A DNA stretch of 64,000 nucleotides from Pinus tabuliformis (lineage: Eukaryota; Streptophyta; Pinopsida; Pinales; Pinaceae). The notes under the pieces were generated by a model that ran no database searches, was not told the DNA's origin, and saw nothing but the letters and a program-made list of their open reading frames with translations. Position 1 is the stretch's first letter, and every line of letters begins with the position of its first letter. This document shows, piece after piece, positions 1 to 10,740 of the stretch. The translations under genes were made by a program, and so were the position numbers. Where the stretch lies: positions 1,229,431,070-1,229,495,069 of the forward strand of contig CM062819.1 in NCBI GenBank assembly GCA_031772625.1, written 5' to 3'.

Positions 1-824
1 GATTCCAAGTAAGGTTTGGAATTTTCTAATCATGGCAGTGTTACAAGGATGGCTAGTGAGATCACTCTTCGCAGCTGTTCCTCAAAATGGGTAAACAATC
101 AAATGGAGGTGAATGATCGGCCAATGCAAAAGTGGAGGTGATGGTGCAAAGACGACCAAGGCTTTAATGGCTGAAGTACTACATTCACGATGGTTATTTA
201 CCGGTGAATAGTTCATTTTTTAATGAGCTTAAACGCGGGGGGAAACATTTGCTCATGCCTTATGTTTATTTTTTAACGAGCTTGAACTATGTGCTAAAAC
301 TGCTCGATTAATCCAGTTGTGTGATAAGAATGTCTCATATATAAAAACGACAATTTTTAGAGTTTTGCCCCGCATCCTTTCTTTATGAAAGTTAGGAAAC
401 GACCAATCCTACGAGTTTAAAGGGTTAGAGGACCTACAAATTTAAAAAATAAATAGTCGCTCTTCGCTTGCATGCCCCCAGGTATAAAACAGAGTTTCAA
501 GGTTACCCCTTCTTTATTCCGTTAAAACATTTGTTTTACCGAGAGAGGCCTACCTCTTACAGGTTACCAAAGATTGTTCTATTTACGGCGTAAAAAAAAC
601 ACCTCTTCGGCGATGTCTACCGAGATAAACAAAGGTGAGCGGCGATGCCTGCCAACTCACATAACTTTGACAAGAGGATCTTATTCCAGTCCAACTCCCT
701 CTTCCAATCACGGACGGGAGTACGGAGGTCATATACTCTCGCGGAAACCTACCATATACCAGAAGTTTTCCTACCGAAGCAGACCAGGGTGCATGCCCCC
801 TGGGTTTTAGTCATGTCCCTCGAA
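1..824. other. Internal region of the minus-strand Tat-like element, no recognisable domain
   Basis: This is downstream of the protease frame on the minus strand, where RT would be expected in an autonomous element. All frames are broken by stops and I recognise no RT motif. There are degenerate repeats of a 'ttttaaYgagctt' phrase near 215 and 275 and again near 2530, and two copies of a 'catgcccccnggg'-like phrase near 470 and 790. Short open frames on the plus strand here have no ATG or no recognisable content. Confidence 0.35.
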
Positions 825-2393
825 TCACTCGCGCTCATTGGGTGGATGGACTTGGGATTGAGACATTTCTTGCGTGAAAAGACCATTCTGGGATGGTATA
901 TGACTATTTGCTATGCGTGATCCGGGAAATGAAAGCTGGTCTACGAGCTTGACCACTCTTCCTTCGTGCGGAAAACACATCACTCTAAAGAGTGATGAGA
1001 CAATGGCTCTCATGCAATAAATATAGTCTCGTCCAAGGAGTAGATTATAATCCAGGGGTCCTTGAACTACCATTATGTTCATGTGAATGGTTTTCCCTCT
1101 CAATGTTATGGGCACATTGGGAAGGATCCCTAACGGTCAACTGGTTCCTTTGTCAAAGCCTGTTAGATTTCTCATCTCAGGCGAAAGCGATGGTGAACCA
1201 AGTGCTTTCCAAGCAGTTGAGGAAAGGATACTCAGAGAAGCCCCTTCATCTATGATGGTACTGGCCATAACCATTCTATATATTTGAACAATGATTCAGA
1301 ATGGTATACTAGCTGGTAAACGGGGTCTGCCTAGTTGATTCCAATCGAAGGAGACAACTAGGTTGCTTGGAGGTGGGACCGAATAGACGGCCGGGTACGA
1401 CTCTGACGAAATTCCTTCCTGCGGTAAAGGAATGGGTATATTGCCCCCATGTTCGTTGGAGTCTGTGCTTATGAAAATAATTTGGACGGTGTCATCCTTG
1501 TTCTCTTCGGTGACTGTATCATCTGAAGATGGAACCTCTTAAGGCAAGACCAGGTCAACTGCCACCTCGACCTTTTGACTTTCGTCTGGTATGGGTTCAG
1601 ATGGTGTGTCTTCAATGATAGATGCTTCAGCCGACCACTTGAGCGGGCCAGCCGGATTTTCAACCAATGACGGACTCGGCAAGAGTTTTTTATATCCAGG
1701 AGGAAGTCGTAACGGTGAAACTAGACGATCGTCCAAAACTCTTTTAGCTTCATCTAAGAAGGGACAACGGTGTACGGCATGATCGCCTTCACACAGTTTA
1801 CAAGGAAATCTATATTTTCATTTTTGTCCTGGGGCTTCAGTTTCACTAGTTGACAATGTGTTTTCAACATGACCATCAGAGGTTGACGACACCGGGTTGT
1901 GCAAACGAGGAGACCAGTCCCTTAAGATCCGAGGGATGCAAGGACAATCTCTGTGATAGTGGTCTCCTTTGCAAATGACACATGGCGATTTAGGCCTGGT
2001 CGGTGCAGTGTGTGGATTTTCGCTAGACGATGCTCGTTTGCCCCCATTCGCTTTTGGCTCCTTCTTCTTCTTCTCTTTCTTCTTCTTTTCCTTCTTCTTC
2101 TCGGGTACTTGACTTTTGGCTTTACCAATCCCGTCAAGCGAAGAGGAAGGAGGAGAGGAAGAATTGGAGGAAGTAGAAGGTTGGTGGGTAACTCTGGACT
2201 CGTCTAGTTGCTGATTCGATTGTTCAGGAATTGTGGTGTTCTGAACGACAGAGGTTGAGAAGAGCCATACAGGCAAACCAATTGTCAGTCCTAGAAGCGA
2301 CAATGTGGCCATATGGGGTGCACCAACATCTCCCCAAGAGGAAAAGGGACTAGAATTTCCTCCAAGGGGAATTCCTTGGTTGGTGGATTCCAT
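825..2393 (-). pseudogene. Broken Gag C-terminus plus aspartic protease of the minus-strand Tat-like element
   Basis: The frame opens at an ATG at 2393. It reads serine-rich sequence, a lysine-rich linker (an AAG-type microsatellite, about 2045-2110) and a zinc knuckle CVICKGDHYHRDC (C-X2-C-X3-H-X4-C). After a stop at 1818 a second knuckle, CKLCEGDHAVHRC, follows. The protease then carries IDEGAS near 1250 and GPLDYNLLLGR near 1055, matching IDEGAS and APLDYNLLLGR of the young element. Several stops and frame changes break it. There is no room for a normal Gag capsid core between the ATG and the knuckles (about 140 residues, against about 900 in the young element). This suggests a non-autonomous derivative carrying only knuckles and protease. 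Protease identity is well supported; the non-autonomous reading is inference. Confidence 0.7.
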
Positions 2394-4085
2394 TTTCTCA
2401 ACCCAAGATCAACGTAGGAAAGGGTAATGAATATTCCGTTTAAAATAAATTTTAGACACTTTGAAACAACTCATTTTTTCAGTTTTTAAGAGTCGAGAAA
2501 AAACAAAAGATGACTCTAGTCGCCTTCAATTTTTAATGAGCTTGAAGTGGCAAGTGCTCAGATAGACCTTTTCTGTTAAGGAGTCTGAAAAGGAATGAAA
2601 GGGACTACTCTGGGTAGAGGGGTTACCAAACCAATCGCAGAACTGTAGAATACTTTTTACGGTACGGTAGTCAATCTTCCCGAATGCTGTGTTCAGTGCA
2701 TTGCGATCGATAGGGCGGCAGACACGGCTTCCTATGGATAAAGGATTAAGCCTATTGGGGTCTCCCAAAATATACTCGACGGTACGTGGGAGCACAAGTC
2801 CGTACTGGCACTTATCATCTCAAAGTGGAGGAATCACCCAACCATCAGTGAGAACAACAGTTACCAGGCTTTACGATGCCAGAATACGTATCTAGCCTAG
2901 ACTTCTAAATGTTGTGCGTTAAGTTCCAAAGCGTTGTTAGATTCATTGAATTTATTTTAAGTTGATCTTGTTTATGAAGTTTGCCTTTCAGGTTCACCGC
3001 GAGATGTAGATGTAATTCCTAAAATGCAATCTAAGATGATAAACAAACTTTTTATCTTCTTTGTGCAATGAAAATCCTAGCTACTAAGGAAAAGAAAGAC
3101 AAAATATTTTCACAAAGAGCAAAGTACACACTCTAAATGAACTTTCCTAAATCAAGCCAATCAGACTGTCTATATGCAAATGCACATGCATGTATTTGTT
3201 TTCGACTTTCTTAGTATATGAATGCTAAAAAGAAAGTTGATGCACAAATCTGAATTTCTTTTCAAGCGACAAATATCAACAAGTTTCTTTTTGAAATAAA
3301 AAATGGAGATGATCACAACACCTTACGATTTTGAAATGAATACTTGTTCTTAACACTAGAAAATTACAAATTCAGACCAAAAACAAAAGTAGCAGGATAA
3401 TCGACCATCAAAAGCAATCAAACTCTTTCCTACGATTGAAATCGACACTTGCGACAGTTTCAAATCAAAGGATGACAATACGATTATGCTACTTTTGCAA
3501 AGGAGAACTGTAAATGACTCAACAAACACACAAAAACATCTACAGTTATTTTCTACAAAGGAGGCGGAATAACAACAAGGAAAAGGGGTTTCAAACAGAC
3601 ATATACTGATCACAGGTAGCAAAATTCAGGAATAGAACTGGAAAGAATGAATCACAGAAACCAAAACTGCACAGAGCCTAGTCTGATCAGTGCACCTGTA
3701 ACACAGAGAATTTGAAATGCAGCGCACCTTGTCCACTCGGGAAGTGCGCTGAAGTTTAGATTCTCTGAACAGTACCTGCGCTGGGCCAGAAATGAGACTC
3801 TGTTTGGGTTTCAGGTCACAGTTTGCAGTTCAGTTCTTGGGTTTTGGCCGAGCAAAAAGAAATCAGTAATGTAACAATCAGGGGTAGATCTAAGGAGGAT
3901 CTAAGAGCTATCACAAGGGCAATCAGATAGTTTGTGAATCAGTTGTTTAAATCATAAACAGATCCAGTAGATGGATTGAAGTAGCAGTTATCTACTTTGC
4001 ATTTGCTATGGTAAATGCAGTTTGAATGCTACCTGTAAGTTTATGAAACAGACAACAAAGAATGATAAACAAACAAACTAATTTC
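2394..4085 (-). other. Untranslated leader of the minus-strand Tat-like element
   Basis: This lies between the primer-binding site and the first ATG of the knuckle/protease frame. No coding potential is recognised. It contains a perfect 8-bp inverted repeat at 3720-3727 and 3744-3751 (CAGCGCAC...GTGCGCTG), comparable with the leader hairpin of the young element. Confidence 0.5.
3720..3751 (-). other. GC-rich leader hairpin (CGCAC/GTGCG stem)
   Basis: Arms CAGCGCAC and GTGCGCTG pair perfectly over 8 bp around a 16-nt loop, in otherwise AT-rich sequence. The young element has AGACGCAC...GTGCGTCT with a 17-nt loop in its own leader. The core CGCAC/GTGCG is kept while the outer pairs change together. 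Confidence 0.5.
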
Positions 4086-4103
4086 TCCCCAGCGGAGTCA
4101 CCA
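4086..4103 (-). other. Primer-binding site, tRNA-Arg type
   Basis: On the minus strand the 18 nt TGGTGACTCCGCTGGGGA begin 3 nt after the LTR end (CA at 4108-4107). They match the complement of the 3' end of plant tRNA-Arg(ACG), as I recall it, except for one position. Ogre/Tat elements typically use this primer. Confidence 0.7.
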
Positions 4104-4106
4104 TTT

Positions 4107-5146
4107 TGTTACAGGGAAAAGTGTCTATATAGAACTGCTGTATCCCACTAAGGTGTGACATCTGCCTTAGAAACAAACAGAGAAAATCTACTTTCATTTT
4201 TCCTTTATGAATTATAGATAGAGAGGAACAGAATGACCAACCTCTGTCTTGCGCTAATCTCCTGATTTGATTCCCCTCTTCTTTGATAGTCTTTAGCTAC
4301 CTGCTCCCTTGCACGCCCAGCTTCACAAAGTACCTGTAAGATCACAGTAGCATAGCACTATACAAAGACATGGATCTATAATCATAAACAATCTAGGATC
4401 AGATGTAAATTGACCATACAAATGTAGCAAGCACCAATGACACAAGAGCATAGAGGAAAACTTGAATAGCTTTTATTAATAAACAAGAAAGAGCCAAGAG
4501 GAGTTACAACCAGTTGTTCTGACCCAGCATCAACCTCCCAGCAAAGAAGCCCCTCTTCACCTCAAATAAAGCTTAGATCACCCAACAATCTGATGTTTGT
4601 CTCAAGAAACCAACAGCAATTCCTTACAATATGCAAAATTCCAGCCTCTGGATCTCTGGGATGAGGGATCCATATATAGATATCTGTAATGGAGATGAGT
4701 CAACTTATGATTTGATTAGTGTCTTCCCTCTGATAGTTCTTGCTTCCACTTGGAGATTGATGATCTCTTACTCATCCTTGGTCGAATTCAGTGAGGCAAG
4801 TGTCACAGGAGAAGTTTCTGGAAGCTTCCATTGCCTCTCCACCTCGCGGAATGACACTGCCATTTGTCATTTCTCGCCCATCGCACCCTATAGAAGGGAT
4901 TTTTGAAATGAAACGCACCCTCACAGTGTATTTAGGTGAGATGCAACGCACTTAGCAAGTGGAGCAGCTGAAATGATCCTGTTTTGACCAATTCTGAGCA
5001 GTTTTTCATGGAGAACTTCTGGGAGAAGATGTAATCTATTGACCTTGTTCCTTTAGGGGTTAGAACAACACTTTTAGGGACTTAGGAGCCCTTGGTTTAT
5101 GGAAATTTCATGCTTGGGGTTGTAGTGCCCAAAAATGTCTATAACA
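4107..5146 (-). repeat. 5' LTR of the minus-strand Tat-like element
   Basis: The borders are TG...CA on the minus strand (TGTTATAGACATTTTTGG at 5146; GTAACA ending at 4107), giving 1040 bp, close to the 1054 bp of the young element's LTR. The primer site follows directly. Beyond 5146 the sequence switches to the LTR of the Athila-like element (homologous to about 16109 onward). Confidence 0.75.
4672..4678 (-). promoter_or_regulatory. TATA box of the minus-strand LTR
   Basis: TATATAT on the minus strand lies about 470 bp inside the LTR, at nearly the same offset as TATAAATA in the young element's LTR. It would start transcription leftward into the leader. Confidence 0.5.
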
Positions 5147-5151
5147 CCTAT

Positions 5152-5598
5152 AGCTGAGTGTGCAGGGATAAAAAGTTTGTATCTAAGCGTTTATATCTAA
5201 TAAGGACTATTTTGGGCTGAAATTGATGCATATGTGTCCTTTTATTTACTTCTTCAAAGTTTATGTATCTTCACTCTATAATTTGTTTAATATGAATTAA
5301 TTTTCATTTTCTATGTGAAACTGGTAGACCTATAATATTTATGCATGAGAAATAGAATTAGCTACCTTTGCAAAGATCTAGAAGTTATTCAGATATGTTT
5401 GTAGTAGTTTTTTATTCGGGAAGGATAAGGTTGAATGAAGGTAGATCTAAGCCATAAGAAACCCAGGAGTCCATCACACAAGCCTCTTGATGTAGAAACC
5501 TAGTTCTATGCAGGTTGTTTCCGAAAGGGCTAGAAATTAGTGTTTTTTTGGTTGGCGCAGTTAAATCTAAACATGAGTCAAGCCCCATCAAGCAAATA
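5152..5598 (+). repeat. 5' LTR of element 2, 3' portion
   Basis: Homologous to about 16109-16599 of the 3' LTR; for example, both carry the stretch around 'ttcttcaaagtttatgtatc'. This copy lacks about 45 bp around 5506 that are present in the 3' LTR (near 16469-16515). The 5' part of the LTR must lie left of the inserted minus-strand element, outside the window. Confidence 0.8.
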
Positions 5599-5600
5599 AA

Positions 5601-5618
5601 TGGTTTCGTTACCTGGAA
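5601..5618 (+). other. Primer-binding site of element 2, decayed tRNA-Asp type
   Basis: TGGTTTCGTTACCTGGAA begins 2 nt after the LTR end. It resembles the Athila-type site TGGCGCCGTTGCCGGGGA with mainly C-to-T and G-to-A changes. The related element at 55607 has a comparable site at the same spacing. Position is firm; tRNA identity is inference. Confidence 0.5.
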
Positions 5619-5641
5619 CGAGATCTATTGAGGAATGTGTG

Positions 5642-7660
5642 ATGTCGAATAAACAATTTCCTACAAAGAAGGAAACCGAGAAGTGGATCGATTGAAATTT
5701 GCATGCATTTGTAGCTCAGGAGAATAGAAACCCTTAGTTATCTAAGGAACAGTGGTTGAATAAATACCTGTACATAGATGAAACTAAAGAATTTTTCTGT
5801 TTCTTTCCTTGTGAACTGCACGAGTGGCTGTCTAGATTAGTGGACAGTTAGGGTACGTGGAGACTTGACGACCTTATTGTGTGGACTCTAGAGTTGGTGA
5901 GGCACCTAGAATCTTTAGAAAACAACATTGCACGGGTCATTGATCACTGGATTGATTGCATAGTCAGAGGATTTGTCACTGAACTTTTGATTGATACGAC
6001 CATCAACTATAGCGAAGCAAAGCACAGACTCTTCAAGGGACCCCGAGGTAAGTATTTAAAATCTCTAAAAACTTGGATTAAGATGTTGTTATGTGAAAAT
6101 TGGGTTATGCCATTACCTTAATGTTTCAGACTACGCAAAGTGAAAAACCCTTTAGAAGGAATGGAGAATCAGGCTCTGAATACAGTCCATTGTTAGGATC
6201 CTCTTCTAGTGATGATGAAGGGACTATCCTGAGTACACCGCGGAGTTTACTATAGATAGTAAGTCAAGGTATCCCAAGGATACCTCATCCATCCACTCCA
6301 CCTCCACTGCATACACCTACACCTTCACCTCCACCTCTATCTCCACCTCCACACCAACCATTCAACATGGCAAACACAATGAAGATGCCGATCTTCAAAC
6401 AGGTGGGAAGCGAAGACCCCAAACCATTCTCGTTTGTTACAGATGATGTGTGGATAGTGTAGCAGATTACTCATGATAAGATAAAGAAAGCACAGCTAGT
6501 CACTGCATTGCAGGTTAGGGCGCTGACTTGGTATATTAAATTCTGTCAAGATAAAACTAGCGCGACGTTGGAAAAGACTCAACAAGCTTTGAAAAATGAG
6601 TTTAGAAAGCCTAATTCTTAGGCACATTTTGTAACCAAGTTTAAGGAAATACAATAGAGGGTAAATGAGTCCTCGTGGGATTCTGACCAGTGGCTAAAAT
6701 GCTTGATCTGATAGGATAATATGAAGATCACAGATGATCAACATAGGGACTGGTACATTTCTTCCCTGTTGCCTCATCTGAGATTACCATTATCACAACA
6801 GAAGATAGGAACACAAGCGGTGGAAGTGGAGATCGCGATGAAGTTAGAAGCTTCACCAGTGTAGGATAAAAATGTTGGAGTACAATAGATTCAGTCACAC
6901 ATGGCAACTCTGCGCATGGAGTTGCAGAGTCTGAAGATAGGAAAGGATGCTTAGTCAGAGGTGCGCGCTCAAATCTGGTGTATAAAATGCAAAGACAAAG
7001 GACATGATAAGGACCACTACCCTGTGTATCATAATTAGTTGATAGGAGGAGGTCCTATGCCTCTGAAGCATGAAAACATGACGGGACTGAGCAAGAGAGT
7101 ACCATTGTGGTGTGTTATCTGTCAGATAACTGAGATGTACATAACAGATAATTGTCACCTCTTGCAGAAGTTTGTTCAGACACCACAACAATTGTTTTTT
7201 ACTTTCTGTAAATCGGTTGGACATGATGAATGAAACTGCTGAAGCTATGAATGAATGATGGAGCAGACTCCTATGTATTATATGTAGTCAAAAAATTGGC
7301 CTTAGGATTAGGGCGGGGGTGTAGTGTGCAGAGGATTCCAAGGCCATGGAAGAGGAAGAGGAGGAGGGGTTGGCAGAGGTCGTAGACAGGTTATTTGTTA
7401 TAACTTTGGTGACACTAAACATTTTGAGCACGACTGTTAGAACCTAACGCATCAATATTGTCAATATTGGAAACAGTTCAATCATGTGATAGAGGATTTC
7501 TCGGTGCCGATTTCCAAGGTGTAGGAGAAGAAGATGAAACAACCTACGTAGAACATCCAGATGATGAGGGTGGAGCCTCACGAAGAGGACCATAGTATTA
7601 ATATCGTAACGTGCATTGGTATGACTACATGAGAAGATAAAGGAAAGCATCTAAAGACTA
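5642..7660 (+). pseudogene. gag pseudogene of element 2
   Basis: It starts at ATG 5642 shortly after the primer site. The frame is interrupted by many stops and at least one frame change near 6180-6360, where a proline/histidine-rich stretch occurs. A Gag core follows (about 6366-6720, with 'ALTWY' and 'LKNEF'-type segments). Degraded cysteine-histidine motifs come next: CIKCKDKGHDKDH near 6980, WCVIC near 7110, FCKSVGHDE near 7205 and CYNFGDTKHFEHDC near 7400, the last preceded by an Arg/Gly-rich run. These are consistent with nucleic-acid-binding zinc knuckles. In-frame TAG codons at 6460 and 6619 replace likely Gln codons. Confidence 0.65.
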
Positions 7661-7668
7661 AGGGATGG

Positions 7669-8543
7669 GTGCGCAAGGCTACTAAAAACGAAGTTAGGTT
7701 TGACCTCAACTGGGCTAAAGAAAATTTCATGGAAGCTAAGAAGAACTTTGGTGAGGCTTCTACATCCGAGAGTCAAGAAAAACCAGTTGGAAATAGTGAA
7801 GTGCAGGACATGAATCCCTCGCTATTAGCGAATTTTTTGAAAATTGGTATGAAGCTGTTGTGGGATAAAAAGGAAGTGGAAGGGATCCAGGAGCTAATCG
7901 AAAATTTCATGGGAAAAATTAAGATTCCTTCAGAACAACGTGTTGTAAGAAAACTGAGTAAACATAAGAAGCGAATAGCGCACGAGATGAGGATGACTAT
8001 GTAGATTGGAGAATATGAAATGGATCAAGTCATATTAGATCTGAGATCTGATGCAAACATACTACCGATGAAGACATGGGAAATGATGGGGAGAACTTTG
8101 CTACAATGGTCTCCTATATAGCTATGCATGGCCAATCAACAAAAGATCATTCCTATGGGGCGCCTGCATGGGGTAACAGTTGATATTGAAGGAGCAAGTG
8201 CTTTGGCCGATTTTGAAGTAATTGAAATAGTGGATGACAATAATATTACACTACGGTACTAGGGATTGATTGGGATTTTGACATGGGTGCAGTAATTAAT
8301 CTGAAGAAGCGAAGAATGACATTTGAAAAGAAGGCACTTAGGGTTATCTTGCCACTAAACCCCACTGAAGGAGCACACTACACTGAACCAGTCCGCGATT
8401 ATGAGGAGGATGATAACTTGGATCCAATATACAAGATTATTATGCGTGATGAAGATTGGATCAATCCCACTGCAGATTGGTGGATCACATGGGATAGAGA
8501 CAACTCTTATACCTCAGACTCAGATGAAGAGCTCGAACACTAG
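7669..8543 (+). pseudogene. Protease pseudogene of element 2
   Basis: An open stretch of 111 residues (7669-8004) leads into the protease segment. The active-site region reads VILDLRSDANILPMKTW near 8030-8080, with Arg where Gly is expected after D-L. Later it reads VTVDIEGASALADFEV near 8175. A tail up to 8543 is acidic (DSDEELEH). The related element at 55607 has LDLGLDVNIL at the same place. Stops at about 8002, 8120 and 8260 break it. Polyprotein processing is the family role; this copy cannot be functional. Confidence 0.6.
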
Positions 8544-8552
8544 TAGAATAGG

Positions 8553-9420
8553 TTGCATGAGGTGTCTACACTATGTTGCAATATGATGACAAAATTGATG
8601 TGGTGTGCATCTACGAAGATAAGAAAAGTTTCATATTATGATGGCTTAAATGACAAAAATTTCTTTTTGGATGAGTTTCAAAGGGAGGTGCCCGAGGAAC
8701 ATCGATTCCAGGCAATTGAATTGGCACTACGTGATACGTCTGCCAATTGGTGGGGTACGCATAAGGAAATATTTACTGACTAGAAGGAATACAAGAAAAT
8801 GATGAAGCTAAGCTTTGGATATGCTAATACCCATATAACTAAAAAATAAAATGGAAAGGATGATCCTCGCAAACACTTGGTGCAATGGACGAAAGCTTGG
8901 GGAGAAGAGCCACAACTAGAATGTGTGCATATCTTATGTCACACCTTAGATACTATTCCAATGAATTGGTACTTGGAAATGGAGTTACGCCACGAGACAA
9001 ATGAATGGGATATCTTGAGGGAGAGTTTATTATTAAATTTAAGCTTTGAGAATGGATTTGAGTGTATTAGTGAAGCGCTTCAAGAAATTAAGTACACTAT
9101 CTTTAGAACGCCTGAAGAACTAGTAGAATGGGTTCAATCATGCTGGAGTACACAACTGCGCCATGCGCTGGAGTGTTATAATGTGACTACAGAAGAAGAA
9201 GAAGAAGATCCATGAAAAATCAACATTCTAGAGACCGAAGGACAACGCAAGGTTGAAAGTCCTAAAGAAGCGAACCGTGATATATCAGAACCTTTGAAGG
9301 CTAGGAAAGTAAATATTGGGTCTGACGCACAACCTAAGTTTGCAAAGATAGGTGATTACTGGCATGAAGATACAGTTGATAAAGTTGCAGAGTTGTTGTT
9401 GAGTACCAGGTCTTTTTTCC
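8553..9420 (+). pseudogene. Extra gag-like block between protease and RT (element 2)
   Basis: Two consecutive segments have the pattern of retrotransposon Gag capsid domains. The first (8553-8783) has ELALRDTSANWWGTHKEIF. The second (8877-9215) has ILCHTLDTIPMNWYLE, then WDILRESLLLNLSF and an acidic end. The hydrophobic-Trp pattern matches the Gag core. This is not the normal place for Gag, which precedes protease. The other Athila-like element keeps a similar block at the same position (59530-60170), so it is an inherited part of the architecture. Function is unknown. Confidence 0.55.
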
Positions 9421-9429
9421 CACCAAGTT

Positions 9430-10740
9430 CTCAAAACTGAAAGGAATATTAGGGAATCTAGGAGTGATGAAGATCACCTTAAAGCCCAATGTGAAGCCTG
9501 TAAAATAGAGACCCTAATGAATGAATCCAAATTATAAGGAGAAGGTGCATGAACAACTGGAAAAAATGCTGGAAGCTGGAATTATTGAGCGAGTAGAATA
9601 ATCTGATTGGCTGAGCCCTATGGTGGTTCAAGAGAAGAAGCACCAGGGTGAAATCAGAATATGCGTAGACCTAAGAAAGCTCAATGATGCATGTGTTCAT
9701 GACCCATTTCCAACACCATTTACATATGAAGTTTTGGAGAATGTTGATGGACATGAATCTTATTCGTTCACTGATGGGTTCTCAGGGTACCATCATATTA
9801 AGATTGCGCCAGAGGATCGTAGCAAGATGACCTTCGCAACAGAGTGGGGATTCTTCTGTTACACAGTGATGCCATTCAAACTGAAAAATGCACCTGTGAT
9901 CTTTTCAAGGGTTGTAATTTTAACATTCAAGGAATTCATCCATAAATTCTTAGAAGTGTATTTTGATGACTGGACTGTGTTTGGATTGATAAAGTGCCAC
10001 ATTATAAGTCTGCACCTTATGTTGGACACTTGTTGCAGATACCAAATTTCTATAAACTTGAAGAAATGTATCTTTTGCATGCCTTATGGGATATTTCTAG
10101 GCCATGTGGTATGTAAGAAAGGACTAATGGTAGACACTGCGAAGATAGTAGTGATTTTCAATTTAGAAAATCCAAAGAATGTAAAGAAGCTGTGCAAAAC
10201 ATTGGGCCACACCGACTACTATATAAAGTTTATCAAGGCTTATGCATAAATAACTCTGCCAATGGATAAATAACCGAAGAAGGACACAATTTTCTATTGG
10301 GATGAAGAGTGTCGGCATAGTCTAGATGTGTTAAATGAAAAGATGGTGACTGTGCCCATCTTGGTGTTTGTAGAATGGAAGAAAGAGTTTTATGTCCATG
10401 TGGATTCCTCCTGTATTGCGTTGGGTGCAGTATTGACCCAGCTAGGAGAAGGCGAGATAGATCACCCTATAGCCTTCCTAAATCATAAATTATCAAAGGC
10501 AGCAAAGAACTATTCAACTACAAAGCATAGAGGATTAGCGATGGTCTATGCATTGCAGAAGTTTCGACATTACCTGTTAGGTGCACATTTCAAAATGTAT
10601 ACAGATCACTCTGCTCTCAGGTACTTGGTCAACATGCTGGTGTTTGGGGGGAAGATCTATAGGTGGTTATTGTTGTTTTAAGAATATGATTTTGAAGTGA
10701 TTGTAAAGCTTGGAAGATTAAATGCGGGACCAAATCATCT
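9430..10740 (+). pseudogene. Reverse transcriptase-RNase H pseudogene of element 2
   Basis: RT segments include KPNVKPVK near 9490, RICVDLRKLNDACVHDPFPTP near 9660-9720, DGFSGYHHI near 9775 and the catalytic YFDD at 9959-9970. RNase H follows with FYVHVDSS, which keeps the first catalytic Asp, then GAVLTQ and later TDHSALRYLVN near 10600. Stops at about 9503, 9600, 10248, 10268 and 10680 break the frame. It is a typical Ty3/gypsy RT-RH order of normal length. It would copy the RNA and remove the RNA strand if intact. Confidence 0.8.

Larger units (their letters stand above)
1..5146 (-). mobile_element. Tat-like Ty3/gypsy retrotransposon, 5' part only
   Basis: Read on the minus strand, the order is LTR (5146 to 4107), primer-binding site, leader, zinc-knuckle/protease frame, then the window edge. 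The LTR starts TGTTATAG and ends ACA, has its TATA box about 470 bp in (as in the young element at 16614-32048), and is followed by a tRNA-Arg-type primer site. The protease shares the IDEGAS and DYNLLLGR motifs with the young element. It is therefore the same lineage but a different family. The right border cuts into the 5' LTR of the Athila-like element, so this insertion is younger than that one. The other end and its target duplication lie outside the window. Confidence 0.75.
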
